Shown: one piece after another, positions 32,894-41,577 of the stretch
How the letters are laid out: each line of letters begins with the position of its first letter
Position numbering within the stretch: position 1 is the stretch's first letter
Origin: DASYCK01 sp036500205
GTDB taxonomy: Bacteria > Myxococcota_A > Polyangia > Fen-1088
Length of the DNA: 55,402 bases
NCBI GenBank assembly: GCA_036500205.1
Contig: DASYCK010000192.1
Coordinates: forward strand, 1 to 55,402
Reading direction: 5' to 3'
Program-made: the position numbers and the translations under genes
Notes under the pieces: model-generated
What the model saw: only the letters and a program-made list of their open reading frames with translations
What the model was told of the DNA's origin: nothing
The model's database searches: none

Positions 32894-35026
32894 ATGTCAT
32901 CTCGCCCTCTCCCCGTCTTGCGCGCCGTCACCAGCGTGACCACGCGGACCCATTGTCCGTACTGCGCGTTTCAGTGCGGCATGGCGGTGACCAGCGTGAC
33001 GGGCGCCGAGGCGCCGCTCGACGTCAAGCCCGACCAGGACTTCCCGGTCAACCGCGGCCAGATGTGCATCAAGGGGTTCACCTCGGCGGACATCGTCGAC
33101 CACCCGGGGCGGCTGACGGCCCCGCTGCTCCGCGGGGCCGACGGTCGCCTGGTGCCGGCCAGCTGGGACGCCGCGCTCGACTTCATCGCCGAGCGCCTGC
33201 TGAAGCTGCGGGCGGCGCACGGCCCGGCGTCCGTCGGCGCCTTCGGCAGCGGCGCGCTCACGAACGAGAAGGCCTACCTGCTGGGGAAGTTCGCGCGGGT
33301 GGCCCTCGCCTCGCCGAACATCGACTACAACGGGCGCTACTGCATGTCGTCCGCGGCGGCCGGACAGAACAAGGCCTTCGGCATCGATCGCGGGCTGCCG
33401 TTCCCCGTCGAGGACATCGCCCGCACCAAGGTGCTGCTGCTGTGGGGCGCGAACTCGGCCGAGACGATGCCGCCGCTGATGCAGTGGATCCACGCCCAGC
33501 ACGCGCAGGGGAGCCTGATCGTCGTCGATCCGCGGCGCACCGAGACGGCGCGCGTGGCCGACGTCCACCTGCAGCTGACGCCGGGCTCGGATCTGGCGCT
33601 GGCGAACGGGCTGCTTCACCTGGCCATCGACGAGGGGCTGGTCGACGTCGACTACGTGGCGAGGCGGACGCAAGGCTTCGAGGCGGTCCGCCGCGCGGCG
33701 ATGGAGGTTCATCCCGCGCACGTCGAGCGACTGACCGGCATTCCCATCGACGAGCAGCTCCGCGTCGTGCGCATGCTGGGCAGGGCGGCGAGCAGCATGC
33801 TGCTATCGGGACGTGGCCCCGAGCAGCAGTCGAAGGGGGCCGATACGGTGGTGGCGTTCGCGAACCTGATGCTGGCGCTCGGCAAGGTCGGGCTGCCGGC
33901 GAGCGGCTACGGTTGCCTGACCGGTCAGGGGAACGGCCAGGGGGGGCGCGAGCACGGACAGAAGGCCGATCAACTCCCCGGCTACCGGCTGATAGAAAAC
34001 GACGCCGACCGCGAGGCCATCGCCCGCGTCTGGGGCGTCGACGCTGCCTCGCTGCCGGGCAAGGGGAAGAGCGCCTACGAGCTGCTCGACGCCATGGGGC
34101 CCGAGGGGGGCATCCGCGGGCTGCTGGTGTTCGGGTCGAACGTGGCGGTGGCGTCTCCCAACGCGCGCAACGTGGTGCGCAAGCTGGCGGCGCTCGACCT
34201 GCTGGTGGTGTGCGACGCGTTCGAGAACGAGACGTCCGAGACGGCGCACGCCATCTTGCCCATCACCCAGTGGGCCGAGGAAGAAGGGACGATGACGAAC
34301 CTGGAAGGCCGGGTGATCCTGCGCCAGCGCATCCGCCAGCCGCCCGCCGGCGCGAAGAGCGACCTCGAGATCATCGGGGCGCTGGCGGCCCGACTGGGGC
34401 ACCCCGAGGGGTTTCAGTTCGCGAACACCGAAGCTGTCTTCGACGAGCTGCGCCGCGCCACCGCCGGCGCGCGCGCCGACTACAGCGGCATCAGCTACGA
34501 GAAGATCCGGCGCGCCCAGGGGATCTTCTGGCCCTGCCCGAGCAATGATCACCCGGGCACGCCGCGCCTGTTCGCCGAGCGCTTCCAGTTTCCCGACGGC
34601 AAAGCCCGCTTCAATGTCGTCCGCCATCGCCCCGCGGGCGAGCTGCCCGACGCCGACTACCCGTTCTACTTCACCACCGGACGCTACAAGGAGCACTACA
34701 ACTCGGGCGCGCAGACGCGGCGGGTGGCGGCGCTCGTCGACGCCAGGCCCGAGCCGCGCGTGCAGGTCCACCCCCGCCTGGCCCAGCGGCTGGGCGTGGT
34801 GCAGGGGGGCGACATGCTGGTGGAGAGCCGCCGGGGCAGCGTGACGTTCACCGTCGAGGTCACGCCCGACATCCGCACCGACACGCTGTTCGCGCCGTTT
34901 CACTGGGGCGGAAAGGCGGCCGCCAACGTGCTGACCAAGCCCTCGCTCGATCCCACGAGCCGCATGCCCGAATTCAAGGTGTGCGCCGTCCGCGCGCGCG
35001 CCGCCGTCGAACAAAGGAGCGCCTGA
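32894..35026 (+). CDS. nasA: Assimilatory nitrate reductase, catalytic molybdopterin subunit
   Basis: 710 residues, no signal peptide, so cytoplasmic. The N-terminal [4Fe-4S] motif is C21-PY-C24-AFQ-C28 ... C58 in RGQMCIKG. A bis-MGD oxidoreductase core (NGRYCMSSAAAGQNKAFG, LLLWGANSAETMPP, ENETSETAHAILPITQWAEEEGTMTNLEGRV) and a C-terminal molydopterin-dinucleotide-binding barrel (FYFTTGRYKEHYNSGAQTRR) follow. Cys at the Mo site region is in NGRYCMSS. Reduces nitrate to nitrite. Unlike enterobacterial NasA it lacks a C-terminal BFD [2Fe-2S] domain; the next gene carries one. Two-base gap to that gene. Confidence 0.93.
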   Translation: MSSRPLPVLRAVTSVTTRTHCPYCAFQCGMAVTSVTGAEAPLDVKPDQDFPVNRGQMCIKGFTSADIVDHPGRLTAPLLRGADGRLVPASWDAALDFIAERLLKLRAAHGPASVGAFGSGALTNEKAYLLGKFARVALASPNIDYNGRYCMSSAAAGQNKAFGIDRGLPFPVEDIARTKVLLLWGANSAETMPPLMQWIHAQHAQGSLIVVDPRRTETARVADVHLQLTPGSDLALANGLLHLAIDEGLVDVDYVARRTQGFEAVRRAAMEVHPAHVERLTGIPIDEQLRVVRMLGRAASSMLLSGRGPEQQSKGADTVVAFANLMLALGKVGLPASGYGCLTGQGNGQGGREHGQKADQLPGYRLIENDADREAIARVWGVDAASLPGKGKSAYELLDAMGPEGGIRGLLVFGSNVAVASPNARNVVRKLAALDLLVVCDAFENETSETAHAILPITQWAEEEGTMTNLEGRVILRQRIRQPPAGAKSDLEIIGALAARLGHPEGFQFANTEAVFDELRRATAGARADYSGISYEKIRRAQGIFWPCPSNDHPGTPRLFAERFQFPDGKARFNVVRHRPAGELPDADYPFYFTTGRYKEHYNSGAQTRRVAALVDARPEPRVQVHPRLAQRLGVVQGGDMLVESRRGSVTFTVEVTPDIRTDTLFAPFHWGGKAAANVLTKPSLDPTSRMPEFKVCAVRARAAVEQRSA

Positions 35027-35028
35027 CC

Positions 35029-36468
35029 GTGCGCAAGAAGAAGCTGGCCGTCGTCGGCAACGGAATGGCGACCTGCCGCCTGCTCGACGAGCTGTTGCAA
35101 CGCGGGGCCCTCGACCGCTACGAGATCTCCATCTTCGGCGACGAGAAGGGGGGCGCCTACAATCGCATCCTGCTCAGCAAGGTGCTGGGGGGACACGCCC
35201 CCGACGAGATCATCACGAAGCCGCCAGCCTGGTACGACACGAACGGCATCCAGCTGTTCGACGGCGTGGCGGTGAAGCGCCTCGACACGGGGACGAAGGT
35301 GGTCGAGACCACCGACGGCGAGAGACACCGCTACGACGTCGCCGTGCTGGCGACCGGCAGCACGCCCCAGGTGCCGCCGCTCGCCGGCATGATGGCGAGC
35401 GGCGGCGAGCTGCGCGAAGGGGTCTTCATCTACCGGACCATGGCCGACTGCCTGAAGATGCGCGCCGCCGCCCGCCCCGGCGACAACGCCGTGGTGCTGG
35501 GCGGTGGCCTGCTCGGCCTCGAGGCCGCCAAGGTACTGAGCGACGGCGGCCTGCACGTGACGATCGTGCACGCGGGCAAGACGCTGATGAACGTTCAGCT
35601 CGACGAGCTGGGGGGGGAGATGCTCGAGCGGCAGATCGAGGCGTGCGGCATCTTCGTGCGCACGGGGCGCACCATCGAGGAGGTGCTGGGGGACCCGGAC
35701 GTCGATGGCGTCCGGCTGGACGACGGCAAGACCCTGGCGGCGGACATGCTGGTGCTGGCGTGTGGCGTGCGCCCGCGCATCGAGGTGGCCCGCGCCTCCG
35801 GGCTGCCCATCAACAAGGGGATCATCGTCAACGACACCCTGGCGACCGAGGTGCCGGGCGTCTACGCCATCGGCGAGTGCGCCGAGCATGGCGGCCGCAC
35901 CTACGGCATCGTGACGCCGGCCTGGGATCAGGCGGTGGTACTGGCCGACGTGCTCACCGGCGCGAACCCGCAAGCGCGCTACCGGGGCTCGAAGATCTAC
36001 ACCCGCCTCAAGGTGGCGGGCGTCGACGTGGCGTCGATGGGTCGCATCGAGCCCGAGCTCGACAGCGACGAGGTCATTCAGGTCGTCGAGACGCGCCGGG
36101 GCTCGTGCCGCAAGCTGGTGGTGCGGGGCCGCACCCTGGTGGGGGCGATGCTGGTGGGCAACACCAGCGCGGCGGCGGATCTGATCCAGATCCTCGATCG
36201 CGGCGATCCCCTGCCCGAGGAGCCGCTGGAGGCACTGTGCCCGGGGGCGTCGTTCGGCGGCGGCGCCCGCGGCGATCGCCAGGTCTGCAACTGCCACAAG
36301 GTCACGGAGGGGCGGCTGCACGAAGCGATCGACGGCGGGGCGACCACCATCGAAGCGCTGTCGCTGGCGACGAAGGCGGGCACCGGCTGCGGCTCGTGCA
36401 AGTCCGAGCTGACCCAGGTCCTGGCCGGCCATGGCCCGGCGGCAACGAGAATCGCCGTCGCGAACTGA
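35029..36468 (+). CDS. nasC: NAD(P)H-dependent flavoprotein subunit of nitrate reductase (NirB-N-like)
   Basis: 479 residues. A two-dinucleotide-binding flavoprotein: FAD motif VVGNGMATCRLL, NAD motif VVLGGGLLGLEAAKVL, VYAIGECAEHGG. It ends in a BFD-like [2Fe-2S] domain with C420-N-C422 and C454-GS-C457. This is the architecture of the NasC/NasB electron-transfer subunit, which passes electrons from NADH to NasA. It is homologous to the N-half of NirB further on. The start is GTG 35029 with AAGGAG nine bases upstream and two bases after the nasA stop. The symbol follows Klebsiella usage. Confidence 0.85.
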   Translation: MRKKKLAVVGNGMATCRLLDELLQRGALDRYEISIFGDEKGGAYNRILLSKVLGGHAPDEIITKPPAWYDTNGIQLFDGVAVKRLDTGTKVVETTDGERHRYDVAVLATGSTPQVPPLAGMMASGGELREGVFIYRTMADCLKMRAAARPGDNAVVLGGGLLGLEAAKVLSDGGLHVTIVHAGKTLMNVQLDELGGEMLERQIEACGIFVRTGRTIEEVLGDPDVDGVRLDDGKTLAADMLVLACGVRPRIEVARASGLPINKGIIVNDTLATEVPGVYAIGECAEHGGRTYGIVTPAWDQAVVLADVLTGANPQARYRGSKIYTRLKVAGVDVASMGRIEPELDSDEVIQVVETRRGSCRKLVVRGRTLVGAMLVGNTSAAADLIQILDRGDPLPEEPLEALCPGASFGGGARGDRQVCNCHKVTEGRLHEAIDGGATTIEALSLATKAGTGCGSCKSELTQVLAGHGPAATRIAVAN

Positions 36469-36577
36469 TTTGTCCATTCCCGGGGGTTCGGCTCGCTGCC
36501 GCTCGCACAACCCCGTCCCCTCGCCTGTTCCCGTGGAGGTGGACCTACCTGCGCATATGCATGCACATGCATGTAGC

Positions 36578-36612
36578 TTGACGCCTGAATGCACTCGAGT
36601 ACGATCGAGTGC
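36578..36612 (+). promoter_or_regulatory. vapB promoter and operator
   Basis: TTGACG (36578-36583), a 16-bp spacer and TACGAT (36600-36605). A perfect 8-bp inverted repeat, GCACTCGA...TCGAGTGC (36591-36612), overlaps the -10 and ends at the base before the GTG start. Transcription from this -10 would begin at or one base before GTG 36613, giving a leaderless mRNA. RHH antitoxins repress their own promoter through such repeats. TGCATG-type short palindromes lie just upstream (36557-36573). Confidence 0.5.
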
Positions 36613-36852
36613 GTGAGAACAACGGTCGAAATCACTGAAGCGCAACGCGGTGAGCTCCTGAAGATCGCGAGCGGCAGAGGCGAGAAGGGATTTTCGTCGG
36701 TCGTTCGCGACGCCGTCGACCTGTACCTGCAGACCTATGCGAGCCGCCTGGACGCGGTGCGCGCCGCGCTCGGCGTTCGCGGCGCGCTGGCCGGTCGCGA
36801 AGGCGAAGCGCTGAAAGCCGAGGTCTCGGCCGTGCGGAAGAAGTGGCGATGA
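36613..36852 (+). CDS. vapB: Ribbon-helix-helix antitoxin
   Basis: 79 residues. N-terminal beta strand RTTVEITEAQRGELLKIAS is the ribbon-helix-helix DNA-binding pattern; KGFSSVVRDAVDLYLQTYASRL is the second helix. The basic C-terminus (AEVSAVRKKWR) should wrap the toxin. GTG 36613 is preferred over the upstream in-frame ATG 36589, because the inverted repeat and -10 end directly before it. The stop overlaps the toxin ATG as ATGA. The family label CopG/RHH is more certain than the symbol. Confidence 0.82.
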   Translation: MRTTVEITEAQRGELLKIASGRGEKGFSSVVRDAVDLYLQTYASRLDAVRAALGVRGALAGREGEALKAEVSAVRKKWR

Positions 36853-37271
36853 TCGTCGCCGACAGCGACGTCCTCATCGAGTACCTGCGTGGCCGAAATC
36901 CGCTGGCCGCTCGCGTCGAGGTCGAGCTCCAGTCGCGCGGATTCTGCACCACCGCGGTCACGGCGTTCGAGCTTTGGACCGGCGCGAAAACACGGCGCCA
37001 GAGCTCGGCTGTCGAGCTCCTGTTGGCTGCGATGACGATCCTCCCCCTCGATGCGGAAGCCGCTCGACGGGGAGGCGAGGCGCGAAACGATCTTCTGGCA
37101 CGGGGAGACGATATCGGCATGGCCGATTGCTTGATCGCGGGAATCTGTTTACGGGAACGCGCCACCCTTCTCACCGGAAACCGTCGCCATTTCGCGCGGA
37201 TCCCGGGGCTGAAGTTGTCGCTCGGCGCGCAGGACGAAGACGCGCAGGACAAAGGTCCGACAAAGTCCTGA
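36849..37271 (+). CDS. vapC: PIN-domain toxin (VapC-like ribonuclease)
   Basis: 140 residues. PIN active-site acids: Asp5 in MIVADSDVLIEYL, Glu41 in TAFELWTG, Asp93 in GDDIGMADCLIAG, and TGNRRHFARIPGL near the C-terminus. VapC toxins are Mg-dependent endoribonucleases cutting tRNA or rRNA; the cognate antitoxin precedes it. ATG 36849 overlaps the vapB stop (ATGA), and an alternate GTG lies six bases upstream. The C-terminal 18 residues (QDEDAQDKGPTKS) are a polar extension. The module interrupts the nitrate cluster. Confidence 0.9.
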   Translation: MIVADSDVLIEYLRGRNPLAARVEVELQSRGFCTTAVTAFELWTGAKTRRQSSAVELLLAAMTILPLDAEAARRGGEARNDLLARGDDIGMADCLIAGICLRERATLLTGNRRHFARIPGLKLSLGAQDEDAQDKGPTKS

Positions 37272-37294
37272 GAGCGCCCGCCCTCGTCCCGCTC

Positions 37295-38155
37295 TCACGC
37301 CGTCGTCCCCGCCTTGTCGCGCACCGCCGTCACGATGGCCGCCACCAGCCGCTTCATGACGTAGGCCCGCTCGGGGACGATGGCCGCCTCGATGCCGTGA
37401 CGGCGCAGCGTCTCGACGGCGATGGGCCCGATCGCCGCCACCCGCACCTGCGGCCAGGCCCGATCGAGCGCGGCGTGGACGCCATGTTCCTTGGCGACGT
37501 CGAACAGCCGATCGACCTGCGACGCGCTGGTGAAGGCGATCACGTCGACCCGCCCCGCCGCCATCTCGCCCACCAGCTCGATCACCTTCGCAGCGTCGCT
37601 GGCCGGCGCGTAGATGTAAGGCGCCACCGGCAGCACCTGGGCCCCGGCGGCCTCGATGAACGCGCGCAGCTCCAGGCTCGGCTCCTCGCCGTACAGCTGC
37701 ACGCCGATCTTTCGACCGCGCAAATCGAGCGCGCCCAGCTCGTCCATGATCCCGCGCGACGTGGGCACCGCCGCCGCCAGATCGGGCCCGAGCCCCAGCT
37801 CCTTGAGCGCCCGCGCCGGCTTGGGCCCGCGCGTGATCTTGCGAACACGCCCCAGCGCGGCGACCACCTCGTCTCTGCGCTCCATTCGCTCCGCGGCGCC
37901 CACCAGGCGGCGCAGCCCTTCGCCCGTCAGGAACACCACGTCGGTGAGCCCCCCCGCCAGCAGCTCCTCCAGCCAGGCGACGACCGGCGCCTGCGCGGGC
38001 GCGTCGAGGATCGTCACCAGCGGGCAGCGCCAGGCCCGCGCGCCCTCCGCCTCGAGCAGCTCGGCCAGCCGGTCGAGCTCCCGCGTCTCGGGGAGCGCGA
38101 TGACGCGTCCCGCGAGCGGCCTGTTCCCTGCGCTCGTTCCGGCGTCGTCGGTCAT
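37295..38155 (-). CDS. hemD: Uroporphyrinogen-III synthase
   Basis: 286 residues, two-lobed Rossmann-like HemD fold: RVIALPETRELDRLAELLEAEGA, DVVFLTGEGLRRLV, GRKIGVQLYGEEPSLELRAFIEAAGAQVLPVAPYIYAP, DVIAFTSASQVDRLFDVA, VRVAAIGPIAVETLRRHGI. It closes the tetrapyrrole ring to uroporphyrinogen III, precursor of siroheme. Divergently placed 131 bp from nirB, whose product needs siroheme. No SUMT or CysG partner is in the window. ATG 38155 is preferred; GTG 38254 would add a polar leader. No strong ribosome site. Confidence 0.88.
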   Translation of the reverse strand: MTDDAGTSAGNRPLAGRVIALPETRELDRLAELLEAEGARAWRCPLVTILDAPAQAPVVAWLEELLAGGLTDVVFLTGEGLRRLVGAAERMERRDEVVAALGRVRKITRGPKPARALKELGLGPDLAAAVPTSRGIMDELGALDLRGRKIGVQLYGEEPSLELRAFIEAAGAQVLPVAPYIYAPASDAAKVIELVGEMAAGRVDVIAFTSASQVDRLFDVAKEHGVHAALDRAWPQVRVAAIGPIAVETLRRHGIEAAIVPERAYVMKRLVAAIVTAVRDKAGTTA

Positions 38156-38286
38156 CCGGCTAGCTTGCTGATCTGAAGGCGATCCCGCAAGCCCGCCTCG
38201 GCCGGCGCGACGCGGAGCCAAGTTACGCTCATTTGACGCCCGCTTGACCGACACGAAACATGGCGGCGGCTACCGTCAGATCCAGC

Positions 38287-40887
38287 ATGAACCGTCCCCA
38301 TCGCATCGTGGTCGCCGGCAATGGCATGGTCGGTCATCGCTTTCTCGAAGTGCTGGCCGAGCGCGGTGGGGCGGGCGCCTTCGACGTCACCATCTTCGCC
38401 GAGGAGAGCCGGCGCGCCTACGATCGCGTCTACCTGTCGACGTTCTTCGACGGCAAGACCGCCGAGGATCTGACCCTGGGACAACCGGGCCAGTACGAGG
38501 CCGCCGGCTTCCGGCTGATCCTGGGCGACAAGGCGACCAGGCTCGACCGCGAGGCGAAGCTCGTCACCGCCCAGTCCGGCCTCGCCGTGCCGTACGACAC
38601 GCTGATCCTGGCGACCGGGTCGTATCCGTTCGTGCCGCCGATCCCCGGCTCCGACGCGCCCGGCTCGTTCGTCTACCGCACCATCGACGATCTGGAGGCG
38701 ATCCGCGCCTGGTCGACGAACGCCAAGACCGGCGTCGTCATCGGGGGTGGCTTGCTGGGGCTCGAGGCGGCGAACGCGCTCGCCAACCTGGGCCTGACGG
38801 TTCACGTGGTCGAGTTCGCGCCGCGGTTGATGGCGCTGCAGCTCGACGAGGCGGGCGGGGCCATCCTGCGCCAGCGCATCGAAGGCCTCGGCGTCACGGT
38901 TCACACGGCGAAGAGCACGCAACAGATCGAGGTCGCCACCGACACCGACGGCCGGCGGCGCATCACCGGGCTGGCCTTCGCGGACGGCGGCGGGATCGAG
39001 GCCGACATCGTGGTGTTCTCGGCCGGCATTCGGCCGCGTGACGAGCTGGCGCGCGCCTCCGGCCTGACGGTGGCCCCGCGCGGGGGCGTGGTCATCGACG
39101 AGCGTTGCCGGACCTCGGATCCCGCCATCCTCGCCATCGGCGAGTGCGCCAGCTACGAGGGGCGGACGTACGGCCTGGTGGCTCCCGGCTATCACATGGC
39201 CAAGGTCGCCTACGCCACCTTGACCGGCGGCGTCGACGTGTTCACCGGCTTCGACATGAGCACGAAGCTGAAGCTGATGGGCGTCGACGTGGCCAGCTTC
39301 GGCGACGCCTTCGCGACAGCCGCGGGCGCGCACGTGATCAGCGCCTTCGACACGGCGTCGGGCATCTACAAGAAGCTGGTGCTGTCCGGCGATCGCAAGC
39401 ATCTACTGGGCGGCATCCTGGTCGGCGAAGCGGCGGCCTACGGGCAGCTGGTGCAGCTCGTCCAGAACCAGGTGATCTTGCCGCCCAGGCCGGAAGAGCT
39501 GATCTTCCCACAGGGGAGCGGCGAGCACGCCACCGGCCTGGGCGTCGACTCGCTGCCGGGGACGGCGGTGATCTGCTCGTGCAACAACGTCGACAAGGCG
39601 ACCATCTGTCAGGCCATCGGCGACGGGGTTCACGCGGTGCCGGCGCTGAAGAAGTGCACGAAGGCGGGAACGGGCTGTGGGTCGTGCGTCACTTTGGTCG
39701 GCGATCTGCTGAAGTTCGAGCTGAAGAAGGCCGGCGTCGCCGTCAATCAGAGCCTGTGCGAGCACTTCCCTCACACGCGCCAGGATCTCTACCAGCTGGT
39801 GCGGCTGCACAAGCTGAAGACGTACGACGACCTGCTGGAGCGGCACGGCAGCGGGCTGGGCTGCGAGATCTGCAAGCCGGCCGTGGCCTCGATCCTCGCC
39901 TCGGCCTGGAATGCCCACGTGCTCGATCGCAAGCACCTGCCCCTGCAGGACAGCAACGATCGGTTCCTGGCGAACATCCAGCGCGACGGCACCTATTCCG
40001 TGGTGCCGCGGGTCCCCGCCGGCGAGATCACCCCCGACCAGCTGATCGCCATCGGCACCGTCGCCAAGCGTTACCAGCTCTACAGCAAGATCACCGGCGG
40101 CCAGCGCATCGATCTGTTCGGCGCGCGCCTGGAGCAGCTGCCCGCGATCTGGCGCGAGCTGATCGACGCCGGCTTCGAATCGGGTCACGCCTACGGCAAG
40201 GCGCTGCGCACCGTGAAGTCGTGCGTGGGCGACACCTGGTGCCGCTACGGCGTGCAGGACTCCGTCAGCTTCGCCAGTCGCATCGAGAATCGCTACAAGG
40301 GTCTGCGCAGTCCGCACAAGCTGAAGTCGGCCGTATCGGGGTGCGCCCGCGAGTGCGCCGAGGCACAGAGCAAGGACTTCGGCATCATTGCCACCGAGAA
40401 GGGGTGGAACCTGTACCTGTGCGGCAACGGCGGCATGAAGCCGCAACACGGGATCCTGTTCGCGTCCGATCTCGAGGAGGCGACGCTCGTTCGTTACCTC
40501 GACCGGTTCTTGATGTTCTACATCCGCACCGCCGATCGCCTGCAGCGGACGGCGAGCTGGCTGAACAACCTCGAAGGGGGCATCGCCTATCTGCGCGAGG
40601 TTGTCATCGACGACAAGCTGGGCATCGGCGCCGAGCTGGAGGTCGAGATGGCCCACATCGTCGGCACCTATCAGGACGAGTGGAAGACGACGCTCGAGGA
40701 TCCGGCCAAGCTGGCCCAGTTCCGCCCCTTCGTGAACAGCGCCACCCCCGATCCCAGCGTGGTCTTCGTGGCCGAGCGCGCCCAGCACCGCCCCGCCTAC
40801 CCTCACGAAAAAAACGCACTGCTCGATTCGCTGGCGATGGGCTTGCGCCGCCCCGCCCCCGACGTGGCGGCCGAGGCGGCGGAGTAG
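38287..40887 (+). CDS. nirB: Assimilatory nitrite reductase (NAD(P)H), large subunit
   Basis: 866 residues, full-length NirB. FAD/NAD oxidoreductase half: VVAGNGMVGHRFLE, VVIGGGLLGLEAAN, ILAIGECASYEG. BFD domains follow (CSCNN...CGSC and CEICKP). The siroheme/[4Fe-4S] half has C646-x5-C652 (SCVGDTWC) and C686-x3-C690 (GCARECAEA), with RGRENRYKG-type and LYLCGNGG motifs. It reduces nitrite to ammonium with six electrons from NAD(P)H. ATG 38287 chosen; ATG 38260 is in frame. Three bases before nirD. Confidence 0.95.
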   Translation: MNRPHRIVVAGNGMVGHRFLEVLAERGGAGAFDVTIFAEESRRAYDRVYLSTFFDGKTAEDLTLGQPGQYEAAGFRLILGDKATRLDREAKLVTAQSGLAVPYDTLILATGSYPFVPPIPGSDAPGSFVYRTIDDLEAIRAWSTNAKTGVVIGGGLLGLEAANALANLGLTVHVVEFAPRLMALQLDEAGGAILRQRIEGLGVTVHTAKSTQQIEVATDTDGRRRITGLAFADGGGIEADIVVFSAGIRPRDELARASGLTVAPRGGVVIDERCRTSDPAILAIGECASYEGRTYGLVAPGYHMAKVAYATLTGGVDVFTGFDMSTKLKLMGVDVASFGDAFATAAGAHVISAFDTASGIYKKLVLSGDRKHLLGGILVGEAAAYGQLVQLVQNQVILPPRPEELIFPQGSGEHATGLGVDSLPGTAVICSCNNVDKATICQAIGDGVHAVPALKKCTKAGTGCGSCVTLVGDLLKFELKKAGVAVNQSLCEHFPHTRQDLYQLVRLHKLKTYDDLLERHGSGLGCEICKPAVASILASAWNAHVLDRKHLPLQDSNDRFLANIQRDGTYSVVPRVPAGEITPDQLIAIGTVAKRYQLYSKITGGQRIDLFGARLEQLPAIWRELIDAGFESGHAYGKALRTVKSCVGDTWCRYGVQDSVSFASRIENRYKGLRSPHKLKSAVSGCARECAEAQSKDFGIIATEKGWNLYLCGNGGMKPQHGILFASDLEEATLVRYLDRFLMFYIRTADRLQRTASWLNNLEGGIAYLREVVIDDKLGIGAELEVEMAHIVGTYQDEWKTTLEDPAKLAQFRPFVNSATPDPSVVFVAERAQHRPAYPHEKNALLDSLAMGLRRPAPDVAAEAAE

Positions 40888-40889
40888 CG

Positions 40890-41303
40890 ATGGCCCTCAC
40901 CGCGATGGCAAGCAACGCAACCATACAAGACGATCCGCTCACCCTCTCCGCCCTCTCGGAACAGCCTGGGGAGTGGCTCGACGTCTGCGCGCTCGACGAC
41001 ATCTGGCCCAACTCGGGGGCCGCGGCGTTGCTCGACGGAAAGCAGATCGCGCTGGTGCGCGTGGGCGATGGCGACGTCGTCTACGCGCTCTCGAACTTCG
41101 ATCCGTTCAGCGAGGCCTTCGTGCTCGCCCGAGGAATCGTCGGTGACCGTGGCGGTCGCGCCAAGATCGCGTCCCCGATCTTCAAGCAGGGCTTCGATCT
41201 CGAGTCGGGCGTCTGCCTCGACGATCCCTCGGTGGTGCTGCCGACCTACCCGGCGCGCGTCCGCGACGGACGGGTGCAGGTCGCGCTGACGCCTCGGGCG
41301 TAA
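40890..41303 (+). CDS. nirD: Nitrite reductase small subunit
   Basis: 137 residues with the Rieske-like fold of NirD: EWLDVCALDDIWPNSGAAALLDGKQIALVRV, YALSNFDPFSEAFVLARGIVGDRGG, IASPIFKQGFDLESGVCLDDP, LPTYPARVRDGRVQV. The Rieske Cys/His ligands are absent, as is normal for the NirD type. It forms the small subunit or partner of NirB. ATG lies two bases after the nirB stop with GGCGGAG upstream, so it is translationally coupled. Confidence 0.9.
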   Translation: MALTAMASNATIQDDPLTLSALSEQPGEWLDVCALDDIWPNSGAAALLDGKQIALVRVGDGDVVYALSNFDPFSEAFVLARGIVGDRGGRAKIASPIFKQGFDLESGVCLDDPSVVLPTYPARVRDGRVQVALTPRA

Positions 41304-41577
41304 GCCAAGCGTTTCGCCTCTCGTGGGCGCCGCGCGCGCGATGGCCTGGCGCTGCCTTCCCGCGGATGGCGCGAGCTGGCGCGTCCTCCTCACGGTCAAT
41401 GATCTGTGTCGAGAGCGTCACGAGATGGAGCTGTCATGTTTTACGACGATGGAGTGACGGCGAAAGCTGCCCGAAATGTCGCCTCGGCAGAATGCGAGCG
41501 TCTGTTCGTTTCCTCGACGAGCAGATCCATCGCGGCGGCAAGCCCGCCAGCCACCGAGGATGAAAAGGACCATCATC

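Noticed and set aside
38156..38254. GTG-initiated extension of hemD
   Set aside because: Polar and Arg-rich with no similarity to HemD N-termini; ATG 38155 gives the normal start.
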